Shown here one piece after another: positions 1-11,655 of a DNA stretch of 64,000 nt. The position numbers and the translations under genes are program-made. This DNA is from Apodemus sylvaticus (taxonomy: Eukaryota; Chordata; Mammalia; Rodentia; Muridae). Positions within the stretch are counted from its first letter, which is position 1, and each line of letters begins with the position of its first letter. The notes beneath the pieces are model-generated. The model saw only the letters and a list, made by a program, of their open reading frames with translations. It ran no database searches and had not been told where the DNA came from. The stretch lies in contig NC_067472.1 in NCBI RefSeq assembly GCF_947179515.1, forward strand, positions 202,451,068 to 202,515,067, given 5' to 3'.

Positions 1-235
1 CAGAATATAGCTCATCCCTAATCTTAACTCATAGGCTCTGCTGTGACCATGCACAGTGGTTGAATCAGTGTCACACAACCCATGGGTCGCAGATGCAAAC
101 ACAACACATGACTGTGGTCGCAGCTCCAAGTTCTCCTCCCTGGAAGCTTTATGAAGTGTGAGCTATAGTGGGGCTGGGTGAGCTGTCTGGAGGATGACGG
201 TCCCTCCTCTGTTCCCCTCCTCTGTTTCTTTGCAG

Positions 236-519
236 AGCTTGCCACACAGCCTTTCATGAGAGCCACGGCCAGCAGCGTCAGAGTGCAGAGCTCAGTGGTC
301 TTCACTTGCTTCTCAGACATCACTGGGGTCTCCATCCGTTGGCTCTTCAATAATCACAGTCTGCAGCTCACAGAGAGGATGACCCTGTCCCCGTCAAAGT
401 GCCAACTCAGGATTCATGCTGTCAGGGAGGAGGATGCTGGAGCGTATCAATGTGAGGCCTTCAACCCAGTCAGCTCGAAGCCCAGTCTCCCTGTCAGCCT
501 GGTGGTGACGAAGGAGTGA
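236..519 (+). CDS. Psg: Psg-like gene 0, terminal A-domain exon (partial gene)
   Basis: This is the last coding exon of a pregnancy-specific glycoprotein whose other exons lie to the left of the window. It follows a pyrimidine-rich tract and a TTTGCAG acceptor at 229-235. It encodes 2 nt plus 94 codons and ends in TGA at 517-519. The product is a C2-type Ig domain with the pair of framework cysteines (VVFTC and AYQCE), the family motif SIRWLFNN and an NHS glycosylation sequon. The stop directly after the last strand predicts a secreted protein with no membrane anchor, as in rodent Psg. It differs from the A exons of genes 1-3 by one residue (SSVRV against SSIRV). The ATG upstream of the acceptor is intronic and is not a start. 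Confidence 0.9.
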
Positions 520-650
520 CCCCTCCTCTCATGGTTCATCTGCCTGGGGACCTTTATGTATTGAGATGTCCACACTTACTGACCCTTGCCTGTTACAGAT
601 TTCCATTCGTTCTCATCGCCACTGGACATTTCTTCCATGCCTCCTAGACT
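520..650 (+). other. Gene 0 3' untranslated / flanking segment
   Basis: This short stretch follows the A-exon stop. It contains a second acceptor-like site (CCTGTTACAG, ending at 598) that is conserved in all units. It could be used for an alternative 3' exon, but nothing in the sequence shows that it is. Confidence 0.4.
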
Positions 651-1041
651 GACTGGTTTTGTGTGTCAACTTGACACAGAGTGTAGTTATCACGGAGAAA
701 GGAGCTTCAGTTGGGGGAATGCCTGCATGAGACCCTGCTGTGGGGCATTTTCTCAATCAGTGATAAAGTGGGGAGGGCCCATGGTTGGTGGTGCCATCCC
801 TGGGCTGTTCGTCCTGGGTTCTATAAGAGAGCAGGCTGAGAAAGCCAGGGAAGTGAGCCAGTAAGAAACATCCCTCCATGGCCTCTGTATCAGCTCCTGC
901 TTCCTGACCTGCTTGAGTTGCAGTCTTGACTTCCTTTGGTGATGAACAGCTGTATGGAGTTGTAAGGTAAATAAACCCTTCCCTCCTCAACTTGCTTCTT
1001 GATCATGATGTTTATATAGGAATAGAGACCCTGAGTAAGAC
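651..1041 (+). repeat. Dispersed rodent repeat R1 (about 390 bp), unit 0
   Basis: The same element occurs after each A exon and also at two non-orthologous places (10935-11325 and 15829-16220), so it is an interspersed repeat. It begins with GGTTTTGTGTGTCAACTTG and ends near GACCCTGAGTAAGAC. I do not assign a repeat family. It carries AATAAA at 970-975, about 450 bp past the A-exon stop, which makes it a candidate polyadenylation signal for the Psg transcript. Confidence 0.75.
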
Positions 1042-1045
1042 AGCT

Positions 1046-1430
1046 CCCCACACCTGATCCTGAACCCCTCCGTTCTCTTCCACATCCCCTCTCCTACCCT
1101 GTTGCCTCCCTCATGTGCCTTCTACAACTATTTTCCCCCCTTCTATGTGAGACTCAAGCATCCTCATTTGGGCCTTCCAACGTTTTGTGCTTCATCGAGT
1201 CTGTTGAGTGTAGTGTGTATGTCTTTTATTTTATGTCTAATATCCATTTATGAGTGAGTACATACCATGCATACCATTTTTGGACTGAGTTACATCACTC
1301 AGCATGATGTTCTCAAGTACCATCCATTTGCCTTAGAATTAATGATGTCTTTGTTTTTAGTAGTTGTCTAGCATTCCACGGTGTGTACCGCACCACATTG
1401 TCTGTATCCATTCTTCTAAGCTGAGGGTAC
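1046..1430 (-). mobile_element. Old LINE-1 3' end fragment, unit 0
   Basis: On the + strand this reads as the reverse complement of a degenerate murine L1 3' end. It includes the segment around TAATATCCATTTATGAGTG and the following block that encodes the ORF2 C-terminus. It is shared by all units (29060-29445, 47496-47880, 63462-63850), so it predates the gene duplication. Confidence 0.75.
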
Positions 1431-1555
1431 CCTCCCCACACTTCTCAGCTCACTCTTCATGCACAGTGCAGCCCAAGGAGAAAGGGTTCCCTTGTCCTTA
1501 ATGGACAGAGTTTCATGCCTTTTCAGAAACAAAGGGGGAACTGAGGCTGACAGGT

Positions 1556-1968
1556 GTCTTAGTTAGGGTTTTAGTGCGATGAACAGACACCATTCAGTTG
1601 TGACTGGTTTACAGGTCAGAGATTCAGTCTGGTATTCTCAAGGCGGGAGAATGGTAGAGCCTGGGCAGGCATGGTGTTAGAGACCTGAGAGTTCTCCATC
1701 TTCATCTGAGGGCTGTTTGCAGATCCCTCCCTTCCAGGCAGCTAGGGCTATGGTATTAAAGTCCAAACCCATGGTGAAACATCTACGCCAACAAGACCAC
1801 ACCTCCAGTAGTGCCACTCCCTGTCCCAAGCATATACAAACCATCACATTCCACACCTTGGCCCCCATAGGCTTGTCCAAACATATGTGTCTATAGGGGT
1901 GATACCTAAACAGCATAATAAAAGCATATTTAGTCCAACTTCCAAAGTCCTTATGGTCTATAGCAGCC
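1556..1968. repeat. Dispersed rodent repeat R2, truncated copy in unit 0
   Basis: It begins with GTCTTAGTTAGGGTTTTA and matches the longer (about 1.1 kb) copies at 29570-30669 and 48006-49080. Here it stops near 1968, where the sequence changes abruptly to an endogenous retroviral LTR. The family is not assigned. The start resembles the reverse complement of the R1 end, so the two may be related. Confidence 0.6.
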
Positions 1969-1976
1969 TCATAAAC

Positions 1977-2187
1977 TTAACTTCTGCTCCCCTCTGTATT
2001 GGTGGTTGTTAGACAATGGGTGGGCTTGTAACCTGGGGTGCATATTTGTTGGCGTTGAGACTGGGGCTGGCTCAGGTTTTGTTGGGGGCAACTTGGAACC
2101 TAATACTTGGCTTGTTAGTTTACCTGAGTTCAAAATTAAGTTAGGTTCTCTAAAATGGAGTCTGAATGTAAAAGCTTTGGCATCTCA
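1977..2187 (-). mobile_element. Endogenous retrovirus 3' LTR (U3 part), minus strand
   Basis: The sequence aligns with the U3 half of the LTRs at 12288-12848, 31298-31855 and 49691-50255. Read on the minus strand it starts with TGAG directly after a polypurine tract (2190-2203), as expected for a 3' LTR. The R-U5 half is missing; the copy is cut at about 1977. Confidence 0.7.
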
Positions 2188-2189
2188 TG

Positions 2190-2203
2190 CCCCCCTTCCC
2201 CTT
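2190..2203 (-). other. Retroviral polypurine tract
   Basis: On the minus strand this is AAGGGGAAGGGGGG, followed by CA and then the TG that starts the LTR. This is the expected position of the plus-strand primer of a retrovirus, and it fixes the orientation of the provirus as minus strand. Confidence 0.7.
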
Positions 2204-2689
2204 GTGACTAGAAGGCCCAATTTTTCGACTTACTGAAGCTTCATGAATACAGTAACAGGCCTATGGTGTCCCTGGGGCACGGGCAGGGGCCCATCAGTGG
2301 AAGACAGGAAGGAGTCTTGAGTCTAAATTATTTTCCTGCCAGCCAGGGTCTCCTTCAACTGCAAACAGATGTGTGGTGGATCTCTGTAGCACAGGGACCC
2401 TTTCAGCGAGGCTCTGGTGACCCCTGGCAGTATCTCTTGACTAGGACCCAATCTTCGGACTAATGTTGGTGGAGCTGCAGAGGTGGACCTGTTTTATGGA
2501 AAGCACAAAATTTAAGCCAAACACATTTATGTATCCATTGGACACCCTTGAAATTGTGTAACAATTGGCAGTCATCTGTTTTTATAATAACTTCTGCCCA
2601 TAGGAAAACCAAATAAAACTTAACAGGTGTGAGTCCCATCTAGTAGGGGAGTTCTTTACTGTATAACACATGAATAGGAGAAGTGTCAC

Positions 2690-2965
2690 TCGGTCACCGT
2701 CAGTCTCTAAGTTCTCTTTTAGGATTCTGTTTGTTCTTCTCTACCTGTCCTTAACTCTGGGGTCTGTAAGCACAATGAAGTTTCCAATCAATCCCCAGAA
2801 TATTAGCTAATCTCTAATTTACTCGGGGCACAAATGTTGGTCCATTGTCTGACCCTATAAACTTAGAAAAACCATATCTTGTAAGAATTTCTTTCAGTAG
2901 TTTCGTTGTTACCTTCTGTAGGTCTCCTATTAATTTGAGAAAGTCTCAGTCCATCCTGAACAGGT
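2690..2965 (-). pseudogene. Decayed gammaretrovirus-like integrase (pol) fragment
   Basis: Translated on the minus strand from about 2860 downwards, the fragment shows the integrase core motif SDNGP and, after an in-frame stop, the segment HCAYRPQS typical of gammaretroviral integrase cores. At least two in-frame stops interrupt it, so no functional protein is possible. Its position about 490 bp inside the polypurine tract suggests that env is missing or mostly lost, as in non-autonomous or internally deleted proviruses. The nearest known ERV group cannot be decided by eye. Confidence 0.7.
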
Positions 2966-4200
2966 ATCTTTAGGGCCCCCTTATCTCCTTCCTTCGAGGC
3001 TGCTTTAGGCCTTTATTCAATGTGCATCCACATTTCAACCTTTAGTGAACAGAGTGGCAAATGAGCCAGGAGGCCAGGCCCAGTGACCTGCAAATGATCT
3101 GCAAATGTGGTGACACAGAGCTCCTCAGGGTCCCCACAGAGGGTCTGAGGAGCCACACTGAAACCTGAGTCTGCAGGGTCAGGCTCCACATCAGGGTGGC
3201 CAGGGTGATGTGAGAGTCCTGTTCAAACCCCTTGAATGTGTAAAAGCAAGGCTATCATGGGAAAAGGAACCAACTCAGAACCGTGTGCACTGAGGACTCT
3301 CTGCATGGCCTTTCTCCAGGCGTATATCCACCAAGGACCCTGAGCACTGGCTGGTCTGCGTCGCCCGGTGGCAGCAGGGCTGAGGACCCGGTGCTCCCTT
3401 CCCAGCCTGGTGGCTAGTGAGTGTGTGCCGGAGCTAAGGGAGGGAAGCCAGGCTCTTCAACCTCATCTGATGGCCTCTGCCCACAGCAAGCATTGGGTGG
3501 TGATGGGCAACAGAGGAGTTGAGGAGGGGAAGGCAGCACTCTTGGATAAATGTGGGGAGATAGACAGGAAGCCATGAATTCCTTACCCAAGGCCAATTTC
3601 AGAGGGAGGGGAGGGTTACAATCTAAGCTTTGAACAAGGGCGGGAGTGGAGGAGTAGGGACCATGGCTGGATGGGGCATCACTTAAGACTTAAGAAAGCA
3701 TCGGTACAGCCAAAGCACCCCAAGCCAAGCAGTAGTCAGTCCCACAGCTGCAACCTGAAGCCTTCCTATCTATTCTAAGGGCCACCACACAGCTGTGGTG
3801 GAAGGCAGGGCAGACCCAGGCCAAGTGTCAGCAGCAGGTGACTGTGTGGCTGTGTCTGTTCACAGTTACCTTAGCTGTGCCCACCGCTCCCAAAGGAATC
3901 CGATTTCAACACCTTCTTGATCCCAGACATTCATCCAAGCAGACAGCAGTACTTCTGGGAACATAGGCCCACATTTAAGGCTGTGTATTCAGTTTTCATA
4001 TATTGTTCATGGAGGCCCAATTGTCATGCCTGTCCATCTTGTAAGTGTCATGTCCTTGTCCTTCTCCAGGCTCCAGATAACTGTGCTGCCATGTACTCCT
4101 TTTTGGACTTCTTCCACCTCTTCCAACAATTAGAAATTTTGTGGGATTTTTACTCCCGAGCCTGTGGTGGCTGCCATCTTGCGTCTCTATTGCTTGAAGT
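2966..4200. other. Intergenic DNA without recognisable gene
   Basis: I see no supported coding region here. The left edge may still be provirus interior. The rest is unique-looking sequence that is not shared with the other units. The short ORFs have no family features. Confidence 0.4.
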
Positions 4201-6277
4201 GTTTTGGACATCTCTCTCTTTTTTTTTTTATTCGATATAATTTATTTACATTTCAAATGATTTCCCCTTTTCTAGCCCCCCCACTCCCCGAAAGTCCCGC
4301 AAACCCCCTTCTCTTCCCCTGTCCTCCCACCCACCCCTTCCCACTTCCCCGTTCTGGTTTTGCTGAATACTGTTTCACTGAGTCTTTCCAGAACCAGGGG
4401 CCACTCCTCCTTTCTTCTTGTACCTCATTTGATGTGTGGATTATGTTTTGGGTATTCCAGTTTTCTAGGTTAATATCCACTTATTAGTGAGTGCATACCA
4501 TGATTCACCTTTTGAGTCTGAGTTACCTCACTTAGTATGATATTCTCTAGCTCCATCCATTTGCCTAAGAATTTCATGAATTCATTGTTTCTAATGGCTG
4601 AATAGTACTCCATTGTGTAGATATACCACATTTTTTGCATCCACTCTTCTGTTGAGGGATACCTGGGTTCTTTCCAGCATCTGGCAATTACAAATAGGGC
4701 TGCTATGAACATAGTAGAACATGTATCCTTATTACATGGTGGGGAGTCTTCTGGGTATATGCTCAGGAGTGGTATAGCAGGATCTTCTGGAAGTAAGGTG
4801 CCCAGTTTTCGGAGGAACCGCCAGACTGATTTCCAGAGTGGTTGTACCAATTTGCAACCCCACCAGCAGTGGAGGAGTGTTCCTCTTTCTCCACACCCTC
4901 TCCAACACCTGCTGTCTCCTGAATTTTTAATCTTAGCCATTCTGACTGGTGTAAGATGAAATCTTAGGGTTGTTTTGATTTGCATTTCCCTAATGACTAA
5001 TGAAGTTGAGCATTTTTTAAGATGCTTCTCCGCCATCCGAAGTTCTTCAGGCGAGAATTCTTTGTTTAACTCTGTACCCCATTTTTTAATAGGGTTGTTT
5101 GGTTTTCTGGAGTCTAACTTCTTGAGTTCTTTATATATATTGGATATTAGCCCTCTATCTGATGTAGGATTGGTGAAGATCTTTTCCCAATTTGTTGGTT
5201 GCCGATTTGTCCTCTTGATGGTGTCCTTTGCCTTACAGAAACTTTGTAATTTTATGAGGTCCCATTTGTCAATTCTTGCTCTTAGAGCATACGCTATTGG
5301 TGTTCTGTTCAGAAACTTTCTCCCTGTGCCGATGTCCTCAAGGGTCTTCCCCAGTTTCTTTTCTATTAGCTTCAGAGTGTCTGGCTTTATGTGGAGGTCC
5401 TTGATCCATTTGGATTTGAGCTTAGTACAAGGAGACAAGGATGGATCAATTCGCATTCTTCTGCATGCTGACCTCCAGTTGAACCAGCACCATTTGTTGA
5501 AAAGGCTATCTTTTTTCCATTGGATGTTTTCAGCCTCTTTGTCGAGGATCAAGTGGCCATAGGTGTGTGGGTTCATTTCTGGATCTTCAGTCCTGTTCCA
5601 TTGATCCTCCTGCCTGTCACTGTACCAATACCATGCAGTTTTTAACACTATTGCTCTGTAGTATTGCTTGAGGTCAGGGATACTGATTCCCCCAGATTTC
5701 CTTTTGTTGCTGAGAATAGTTTTAGCTATCCTGGGTTTTTTGTTGTTCCAGATGAATTTGATAATTGCTCTTTCTAACTCTGTGAAGAATTGAGTTGGGA
5801 TTTTGATGGGTATTGCATTGAATCTGTATAGTGCTTTAGGCAAAATGGCCATTTTAACTATATTGATTCTACCGATCCATGAGCATGGGAGGTTTTCCCA
5901 TTTTTTGAGGTCTTCTTCCATTTCCTTCTTCAGAGTCTTGAAGTTCTTGTCATACAGATCTTTCACATGTTTGGTAAGAGTCACCCCAAGATACTTTATA
6001 CTGTTTGTGGCTATTGTGAAGGGGGTCATTTCCCTAATTTCTTTCTCAGCCTGCTTATCCTTTGAGTATAGGAAGGCCACTGACTTGCTTGAGTTGATTT
6101 TATAACCTGCCACTTTGCTGAAGTTGTTTATCAGCTGTAGGAGCTCTCTAGTGGAGTTCTTTGGGTCACTTAGGTAGACGATCATATCGTCTGCAAATAA
6201 TGATAGTTTGACTTCTTCCTTTCCAATTTGTATCCCTTTGACCTCCTTATGTTGTCGAATTGGTTTTGGGCATCTCT
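4201..6277 (-). mobile_element. 5'-truncated LINE-1 (L1Md type) with target-site duplications
   Basis: The 3' end lies at low coordinates: a T-run (minus-strand poly-A) at about 4218, then the mouse L1 3' UTR. The body ends abruptly at 6262 inside ORF2. It is flanked by 15-bp direct repeats, GTTTTGGACATCTCT at 4201-4215 and GTTTTGGGCATCTCT at 6263-6277, with one mismatch. These are the expected footprint of target-primed reverse transcription. Its sequence is close to modern mouse L1 elements, and it is absent from the other gene units. Confidence 0.93.
4470..6262 (-). pseudogene. L1 ORF2 C-terminal portion, still open
   Basis: This encodes roughly the last 600 residues of the L1 reverse transcriptase/endonuclease polyprotein. 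It includes the catalytic FADDMIVY block of reverse transcriptase, the connection region, and the C-terminal cysteine-rich motif around CWRGCGERGTLLHCWW, ending at a natural stop. The endonuclease domain and the first half of reverse transcriptase are absent because of 5' truncation. The frame stays open and runs about 15 codons into flanking DNA, which shows that the insertion is recent. It is non-functional for retrotransposition. An apparent 195-codon + strand ORF across 4975-5562 is its shadow. Confidence 0.9.
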
Positions 6278-6656
6278 TATAGTCTTCCGGTTTGGCTTTG
6301 GCTGCCAACAGGATCTTTACCAGGTCTTGAGTCTGTACCCCTAATCTGTTTCACCTCTGTAGTCTCTCTTTTATTAAATACTCTCTCTGTCACTATCACT
6401 AAGTCCATCTGAGTTGAGCTTTCTCTAAATATCTGATGCTGCCTGATTAATAAAGTTAGTGTCTCTGCCTAAAATAATATACTCTGTCCTAATTTGTGGG
6501 CCGTCTTGTGGCCACCTTGAAACCTGCCAGCAGAGCCTTGATGGTAGACCAAAAGCCTCCTCTTACCTTCAATGATGTCACCAGTCTGGGCAAGTTAGGG
6601 GGAAGGAAGCATACTGGGGTTGGGGGGGGGGAATCCATTGTGTGGCCAGGAACCAG
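6278..6656. other. Unassigned spacer between two L1 elements
   Basis: This begins with the target site of the younger L1 and contains a G-run near 6624. I recognise no gene. It could be remains of the provirus or of an older transposon. Confidence 0.35.
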
Positions 6657-8310
6657 CTTTGTACAGGGGATAAGAATGGATCGATTTGCATTCTTCTGCA
6701 TGCTAACCAACAGCTGAACCAGCACCATTTGTTGAAAGGCTATCTTTTTTTCCACTGGATGGTTTTAGCTCCTTTGTCAAAGATCAAGTGACCATAGGTG
6801 TGAGGGTTCATTTCTGGGTCTTCAATTCTACTTCATTGATCTACCTGCCTGTCACTGTAGCAATACCATGCAGTTTTTTGTTTGTTTGTTTGTTTTTTAA
6901 ATCAGGATTGCTCTGTAGTATTGCTTGAGGTCAGGGATGGTGATTCTGCCAGAAAATTCTTTTATTGTTAAGAATGCTTTTCACTATCCTGGGTTTTTTG
7001 TTATTCCAGATGAATTTGAGAATTGCTCTTTCTAACTATGAAAAATTGAGTTGGAATTTTGATTGGGATTGCATTGAATCTGTAGATTGCTTTTTGGCAA
7101 GATGACTAATTAAGTGGGAGATCTTTCCATCTTCTGAGAGCTTCGAATTCTTTCTTCAGAGACTTGAAGTTCTTGTCATACAGATCTCTCACTTATTTAG
7201 TTAGAGTCACACAAGGTATATTATATTACTTGTGACTATTGTGTAGAGTTGTTTCTCTAATTTCTTTCTCATCCTGTTGATCCTTTGAGTAGAGGAGGGC
7301 CACTGATTTATTTGAGTTAAGTTTATATTCGACCACTTTGCTGAAGTTGTTTATCAGCTGTCGGAGTTCTCTGGTGGAGTTTTTGGGATCACTCAAGTAT
7401 ACTATCATATCATCTGCAAATAGTGATAGTTTGACTTCTTCCTTTCCAACTTGTACAATCCCTTTGACATCCTTTTGTTGTCTAATTGCTCTAGCTAGAA
7501 CTTTAAGAACTATATTGAACAGGTAAGGAGAGAGTGGACAGCCTTGTCTGGTCCCTGATTTTAGTGGGATTGCTTCAGGTTTCTCTCTATTTAGTTTGAT
7601 GTTGGCTACTGGCTTGCTGTTGTTGCTTTCACCGTGTTTAGCTATGCGCCTTGAATTTCTGATCTCTCCAAGACTTTTATCATGAAGGGATACTGAATTT
7701 TGTCAAAAGCTTTTTCAGCATTCAATGAGATGGTCATACGTTTTTTTTTTCTTTGAGTTTTTTATGTAGTGGTTTATGTTGATGGATTTCCATACATTGA
7801 ACCATCCCTGCATCCCTGGGATAAAGCCTACTTGATCATGATGTATGATTGTTTTGATGTATTCTTGGATTTGGTTTGCAAGAATTTTATTGACATTTTT
7901 TTACATCTAAATTCATAAAGAAAATTGGTCTGAAGTTCTCTTTCTTTGTTGGATCTTTGTTTGGTTTTGGTAATTGTGGTTTCATAGGACAAATTGGGTA
8001 GTGTTCCTTGTGTTTCTACTTTGTGGAATAGTTTGGAGAGTATTGGTCTTCTTTGAAGGTCTGATAGAACTCCACACTAAACCTATCTGGTCCTGTGTTT
8101 TTCTTGGCTGGGAGACTATTGATGACTACTTCTCTTTCATTAGGGGTTATGGGGCTGGTTATCTGATCTTGATTTAACTTTGCTACCTGGTATCTGTATA
8201 GGAAACTGTCCGTTTCATTCAGATTTTCCAGTTTTGTTGAATAAAGACTTGTAGTGGGATCTGATAAGTTTTTGGATTTCCTTGGTTTCTGTTGTTATGT
8301 CTCCCTTTTC

Positions 8311-8499
8311 TTTTTTTTTTTTTTAAATTTGTTTATTTATCATATGTAAGTACACTGTAGCTGTCTTCAGACACAACAGAAGAGGGCATCAGATCTCATT
8401 ACAGATGGTTGTGAGCCTCCATGTGGTTGCTGGGATTTGAACTCAGGACCTTCAGAAGAGCAGTCAGTGCTCTTAACCGCTGAGCCATCTCTCCAGCCC
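8311..8499 (-). mobile_element. B2 SINE inserted in L1
   Basis: The reverse complement begins GGGCTGGAGAGATGGCTCAG and ends in an A-rich tail, the signature of a tRNA-derived B2 element. A perfect 14-bp target duplication, ATGTCTCCCTTTTC, is present at 8297-8310 and 8500-8513. Confidence 0.95.
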
Positions 8500-9770
8500 A
8501 TGTCTCCCTTTTCATTTCTGATTTTGTTGATTTGGATACTGTCTCTGTGCCTCCTGGTTAGTCTGGCTAAGTGTTTCTTTATCTTGTTGATTTTCTCAAA
8601 GCACCAGCTCCTGGTTTTGTTGATTCTTTGTATAGTTCTTTTTGTTTCTACTTGGTTGATTTCAGCCCTGATTTTGATTATTTCCTGTGGTCTACTCCTC
8701 TTGGGTATATTTGGTTCTTTTTGTTGTAGAGCTTTCAGATGTGCTGTCAAGTTGCTAGTGTAAGCTTACTTCCATTTTCTTTGTGGAGGCACTCAGAGCT
8801 ATGAGATTTCCTCTTAGCACTGCTTTCATTGTGTCCCATAGGTTTGGATTTCTTGTGCCTTCATTTTCATTAAATTCTAAAAAGTCTTTAATTTTTTCTT
8901 TATTTCTTCCTTGAGCAAGTCATCATTGAGTAAGTGTTGTTCAGCTTCCATATATATGTGGGCTATCTACTGCTTTTGATGTTGTTTACGATCAGCATTA
9001 ATCTATGATAATCTGATAGCATGCATGGGGTTTCAATGTTCTCATATCTGTTGAGGCCTGTTTTGTGACTGCGTTGTATGGTCAGTTTTGGAGAAGTTAC
9101 CTTGAAGCTTGAAGTGCTGAGAAGAAGGTATATATGTATATATATATATGTGTATATATGATAAAATGTTCTATAGATATCTGCTAAATCCTTTTGGTTC
9201 ATGGCTTCTGTTAGTTTCACTGTTTCTCTGTTTAGTTTCTGTTTCATGATCTGTTTATTGATGAGAGTGGGTTGTTGAAGTCTCCCACTATTATTGTGTG
9301 AGGTATAATGTGTGCTTTGAGCTTTAGTAATGTTTCTTTTATCAAAGTGGGTGCCCTTGCATTTGGAGTGTAGATATTCAGGATTGAGAGTTATTCTTGG
9401 TATATTTTTACTTTGATGAGTATGAAGTGTCTTTCCTTATCTTTTTTTGATAACTTTGTGTTGAAAGTCGATTTTATTCAATATTAGAATGGCTACTCCA
9501 GCTTTTTTCTTGGGACCATTTGCTTGGAAAATTTTTTCCAGCCTTTTACTCTGAGATAGTGTCTACCTTTGTACCTGAGGTGAGTTTCCTGCATACAGCA
9601 AAATGCTGGGTCCTGCTTATGTATCCAGTCTGTTAGTCTATGTCTTTTTTATTGGGAAATTGAGTCCATTGATGTCAAGACATAGTAAGGAAAGGTGATT
9701 GCTGCTTCCTGGTGTTATTGTAGTTAAAGGTAAAGTTATGTTTATGTGGCTGTCTTCTTATTGGTTTGTT

Positions 9771-9971
9771 TTTTGTTTTTTTTTTTGTTTGTTTGTTTTT
9801 TCTCTTTTTTGTTTTTTTGGATTTTTTTTTTTTCCGAGACAGGGTTTCTCTGTATAGCCCTGGCTGTCCTGGAACTCACTCTGTAGACCAGGATGGCCTC
9901 GAACTCAGAAATCCGCCTGCCTCTGCCTCCCAGAGTGCTGGGATTACAGGCATGTGCCGCCACCACCTGGC
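9771..9971 (-). mobile_element. B1 SINE inserted in L1
   Basis: The segment GAGACAGGGTTTCTCTGTAT at 9836 onward is the reverse complement of the 7SL-derived B1 consensus. It is preceded by a long T/G-rich tail. A perfect 17-bp duplication, CTTCTTATTGGTTTGTT, flanks it at 9754-9770 and 9972-9988. Confidence 0.95.
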
Positions 9972-10014
9972 CTTCTTATTGGTTTGTTAATGAAAGATAA
10001 GTTTCTTGCTTCTT

Positions 10015-10704
10015 CTAGGGTATAGTTTCCCTCCTTGTGTTGTAGTTTTCCCTTTTTATCCTTTGAAGGGCTGGGTTTGTGGAAAGGTAGTGTATCAATT
10101 TGTTTTTGTCCTGGAATATCTTGGTTTCTCCATCTATGGTAATTGAGAGTTTTGCTGGGTATAGTAGCCTGGGCTGGCATTTGTGTTCTCTTAGGGTCTG
10201 TATGACATCTGCCCTAGATCTTCTAGCTTTCATAGCCTCTCGTGAGAAGTCTGTTGTAATTTTGATAGGTGTGCCTTTATATGTTACTTGGCCTTTTTCT
10301 TTGACTGCTTTTAGTATTCTTTCATTGTTTTGTGCACTTGGTGTTTTGATTATTATGTGATGGGAGGAGTTTCTGTTCTGGTTCAATCTGTTTGGAGTTC
10401 TGTAGGCTTCTTGTATGTCCATCGGCATCTCTTTCTTTAGGTTAGGGAAGTTTTCTTTTAAAATTTTGTCGAAGATATTTGTTGGCCCTTTACGTTGGGA
10501 GGCTTCACTCTTTTCTATCCCTATTATCTCTATTTTTTGTCTTCTTATTGTGTCCTGGGTTTCCTTGATATTTTGGGTCAGGAACTTTTTGCATTTTACA
10601 TTTTCTTTGTTGTGACAGTCTTTTCTATGGTATCTTCTGCACCTGAGATTCTCTCTTTTGTCTCTTGTATTCTGTTGCTGATGCTTGCATCTGTGCCTCC
10701 TCAT
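10015..10704 (-). pseudogene. L1 ORF1 C-terminal fragment
   Basis: About 230 codons remain open and match the RNA-recognition-motif and C-terminal domains of the L1 ORF1 nucleic-acid chaperone. The N-terminal part lies at 11252-11455, separated by the R1 insertion and by degenerate coiled-coil sequence. It cannot encode a full ORF1 protein. Confidence 0.8.
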
Positions 10705-10934
10705 TTTTTCCTAAGTTTTCTATCTCTAGTGCTGTCTCCCTATGTGATTTCTTTATTGTTTCAACTATTCTTTTTAGATCCTGGGTGGTTTTGCTCAGTT
10801 CCTTCACCTGTTTGGTTGTATTTACCTATAATTCTTTAAGTGCTTATTTGTGTTCTTCCGTATTTCTTTAGGGAGTTTTTTATGTTTATCTTAAAGTCCT
10901 CTATCAGCATCATGAGATGCAATTCTAAATCTGT

Positions 10935-11325
10935 ACTGGCTAGTTTTGTGTGTCAACTTGACACAGGCTGGATTTATCACAAAGAAAGGAGCTTCAGTTG
11001 GGGAAGTGCCTCCATGAGATCCAGCTATGGGGCATTTTCTCAATTAGTGATCAAGTGGTGAGGGCCCCTTGTGGGTGATGCCACCTTTGGGATGGTGCTC
11101 TTGGGTTAACTAAGAGAGCTGAGCAAGCCAGCGGAAGCAAGCCAGTAAGGAACATCCCTCCATGGCCTCTCCATCAGCTCCAGCTTCCTGACCTGCTTGA
11201 GTTCCAGTCCTGACTTCCTTTAGTGATGAACTGCAATGTGGAAGTGTAAGCTCAATAAACCCTTTCCTCCCCAACTTGCTTCTTGGTTGTGATGTTTGTG
11301 CAGGAATAGAAACCGTGACTAAGAC
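10935..11325 (+). repeat. R1 repeat inserted in L1 ORF1
   Basis: This is a second, non-orthologous copy of the element seen after each A exon. It splits the older L1 ORF1: sequence for the MVKGKCKN start lies to its right and the rest to its left. It contains AATAAA near 11252. Confidence 0.75.
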
Positions 11326-11655
11326 AAAAATCCAACTCTTGCTTTTCTGGTGTGTTGGGGTATTCAGGACTTGCTGTAGTGGCTGAACTGGCTTCTGATG
11401 TTGCCAAGTAGCTTTGGTTTCTGTTAGTAGGGTTCTTGCACTTGCCTTTCACCATCTGGTTATCTCTGGTGCTAGTTGGTTTTGCTGTCTCTGTCTGGAG
11501 CTTGTCCCTCCTGTGGGCCTGTAAGCCTGTGTCTGTACTCCTGGGAGACTAACTCTCTTCTGGCAGGAGCTGTGTGCAGATGGCTGTGGAGCCACTCGAA
11601 TCCCAGGTACAGATGCTGACTGGAAGACTCCTGTTCCAACTGCTCCAGTGATCGT

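Larger units (their letters stand above)
6657..11655 (-). mobile_element. Older, nearly full-length LINE-1 lacking its 3' part
   Basis: Going from high to low coordinates on the minus strand, the element shows a 5' UTR-like segment and then the ORF1 start (near 11455, beginning MVKGKCKNPTNRNQ). The ORF1 C-terminal half follows at 10015-10704, with the conserved EAYRTPNRLNQ and YPAKLSITIDGETK blocks. Degenerate ORF2 then runs to about 6657, where homology stops mid-ORF2. Many stops and frameshifts make it a dead copy. It has been interrupted by a B2 (8311-8499), a B1 (9771-9971) and an R1 element (10935-11325, inside ORF1), so it is clearly older than these. Confidence 0.85.

Noticed and set aside
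4975..5562. 195-codon + strand ORF
   Set aside because: Reverse-strand shadow of L1 ORF2.
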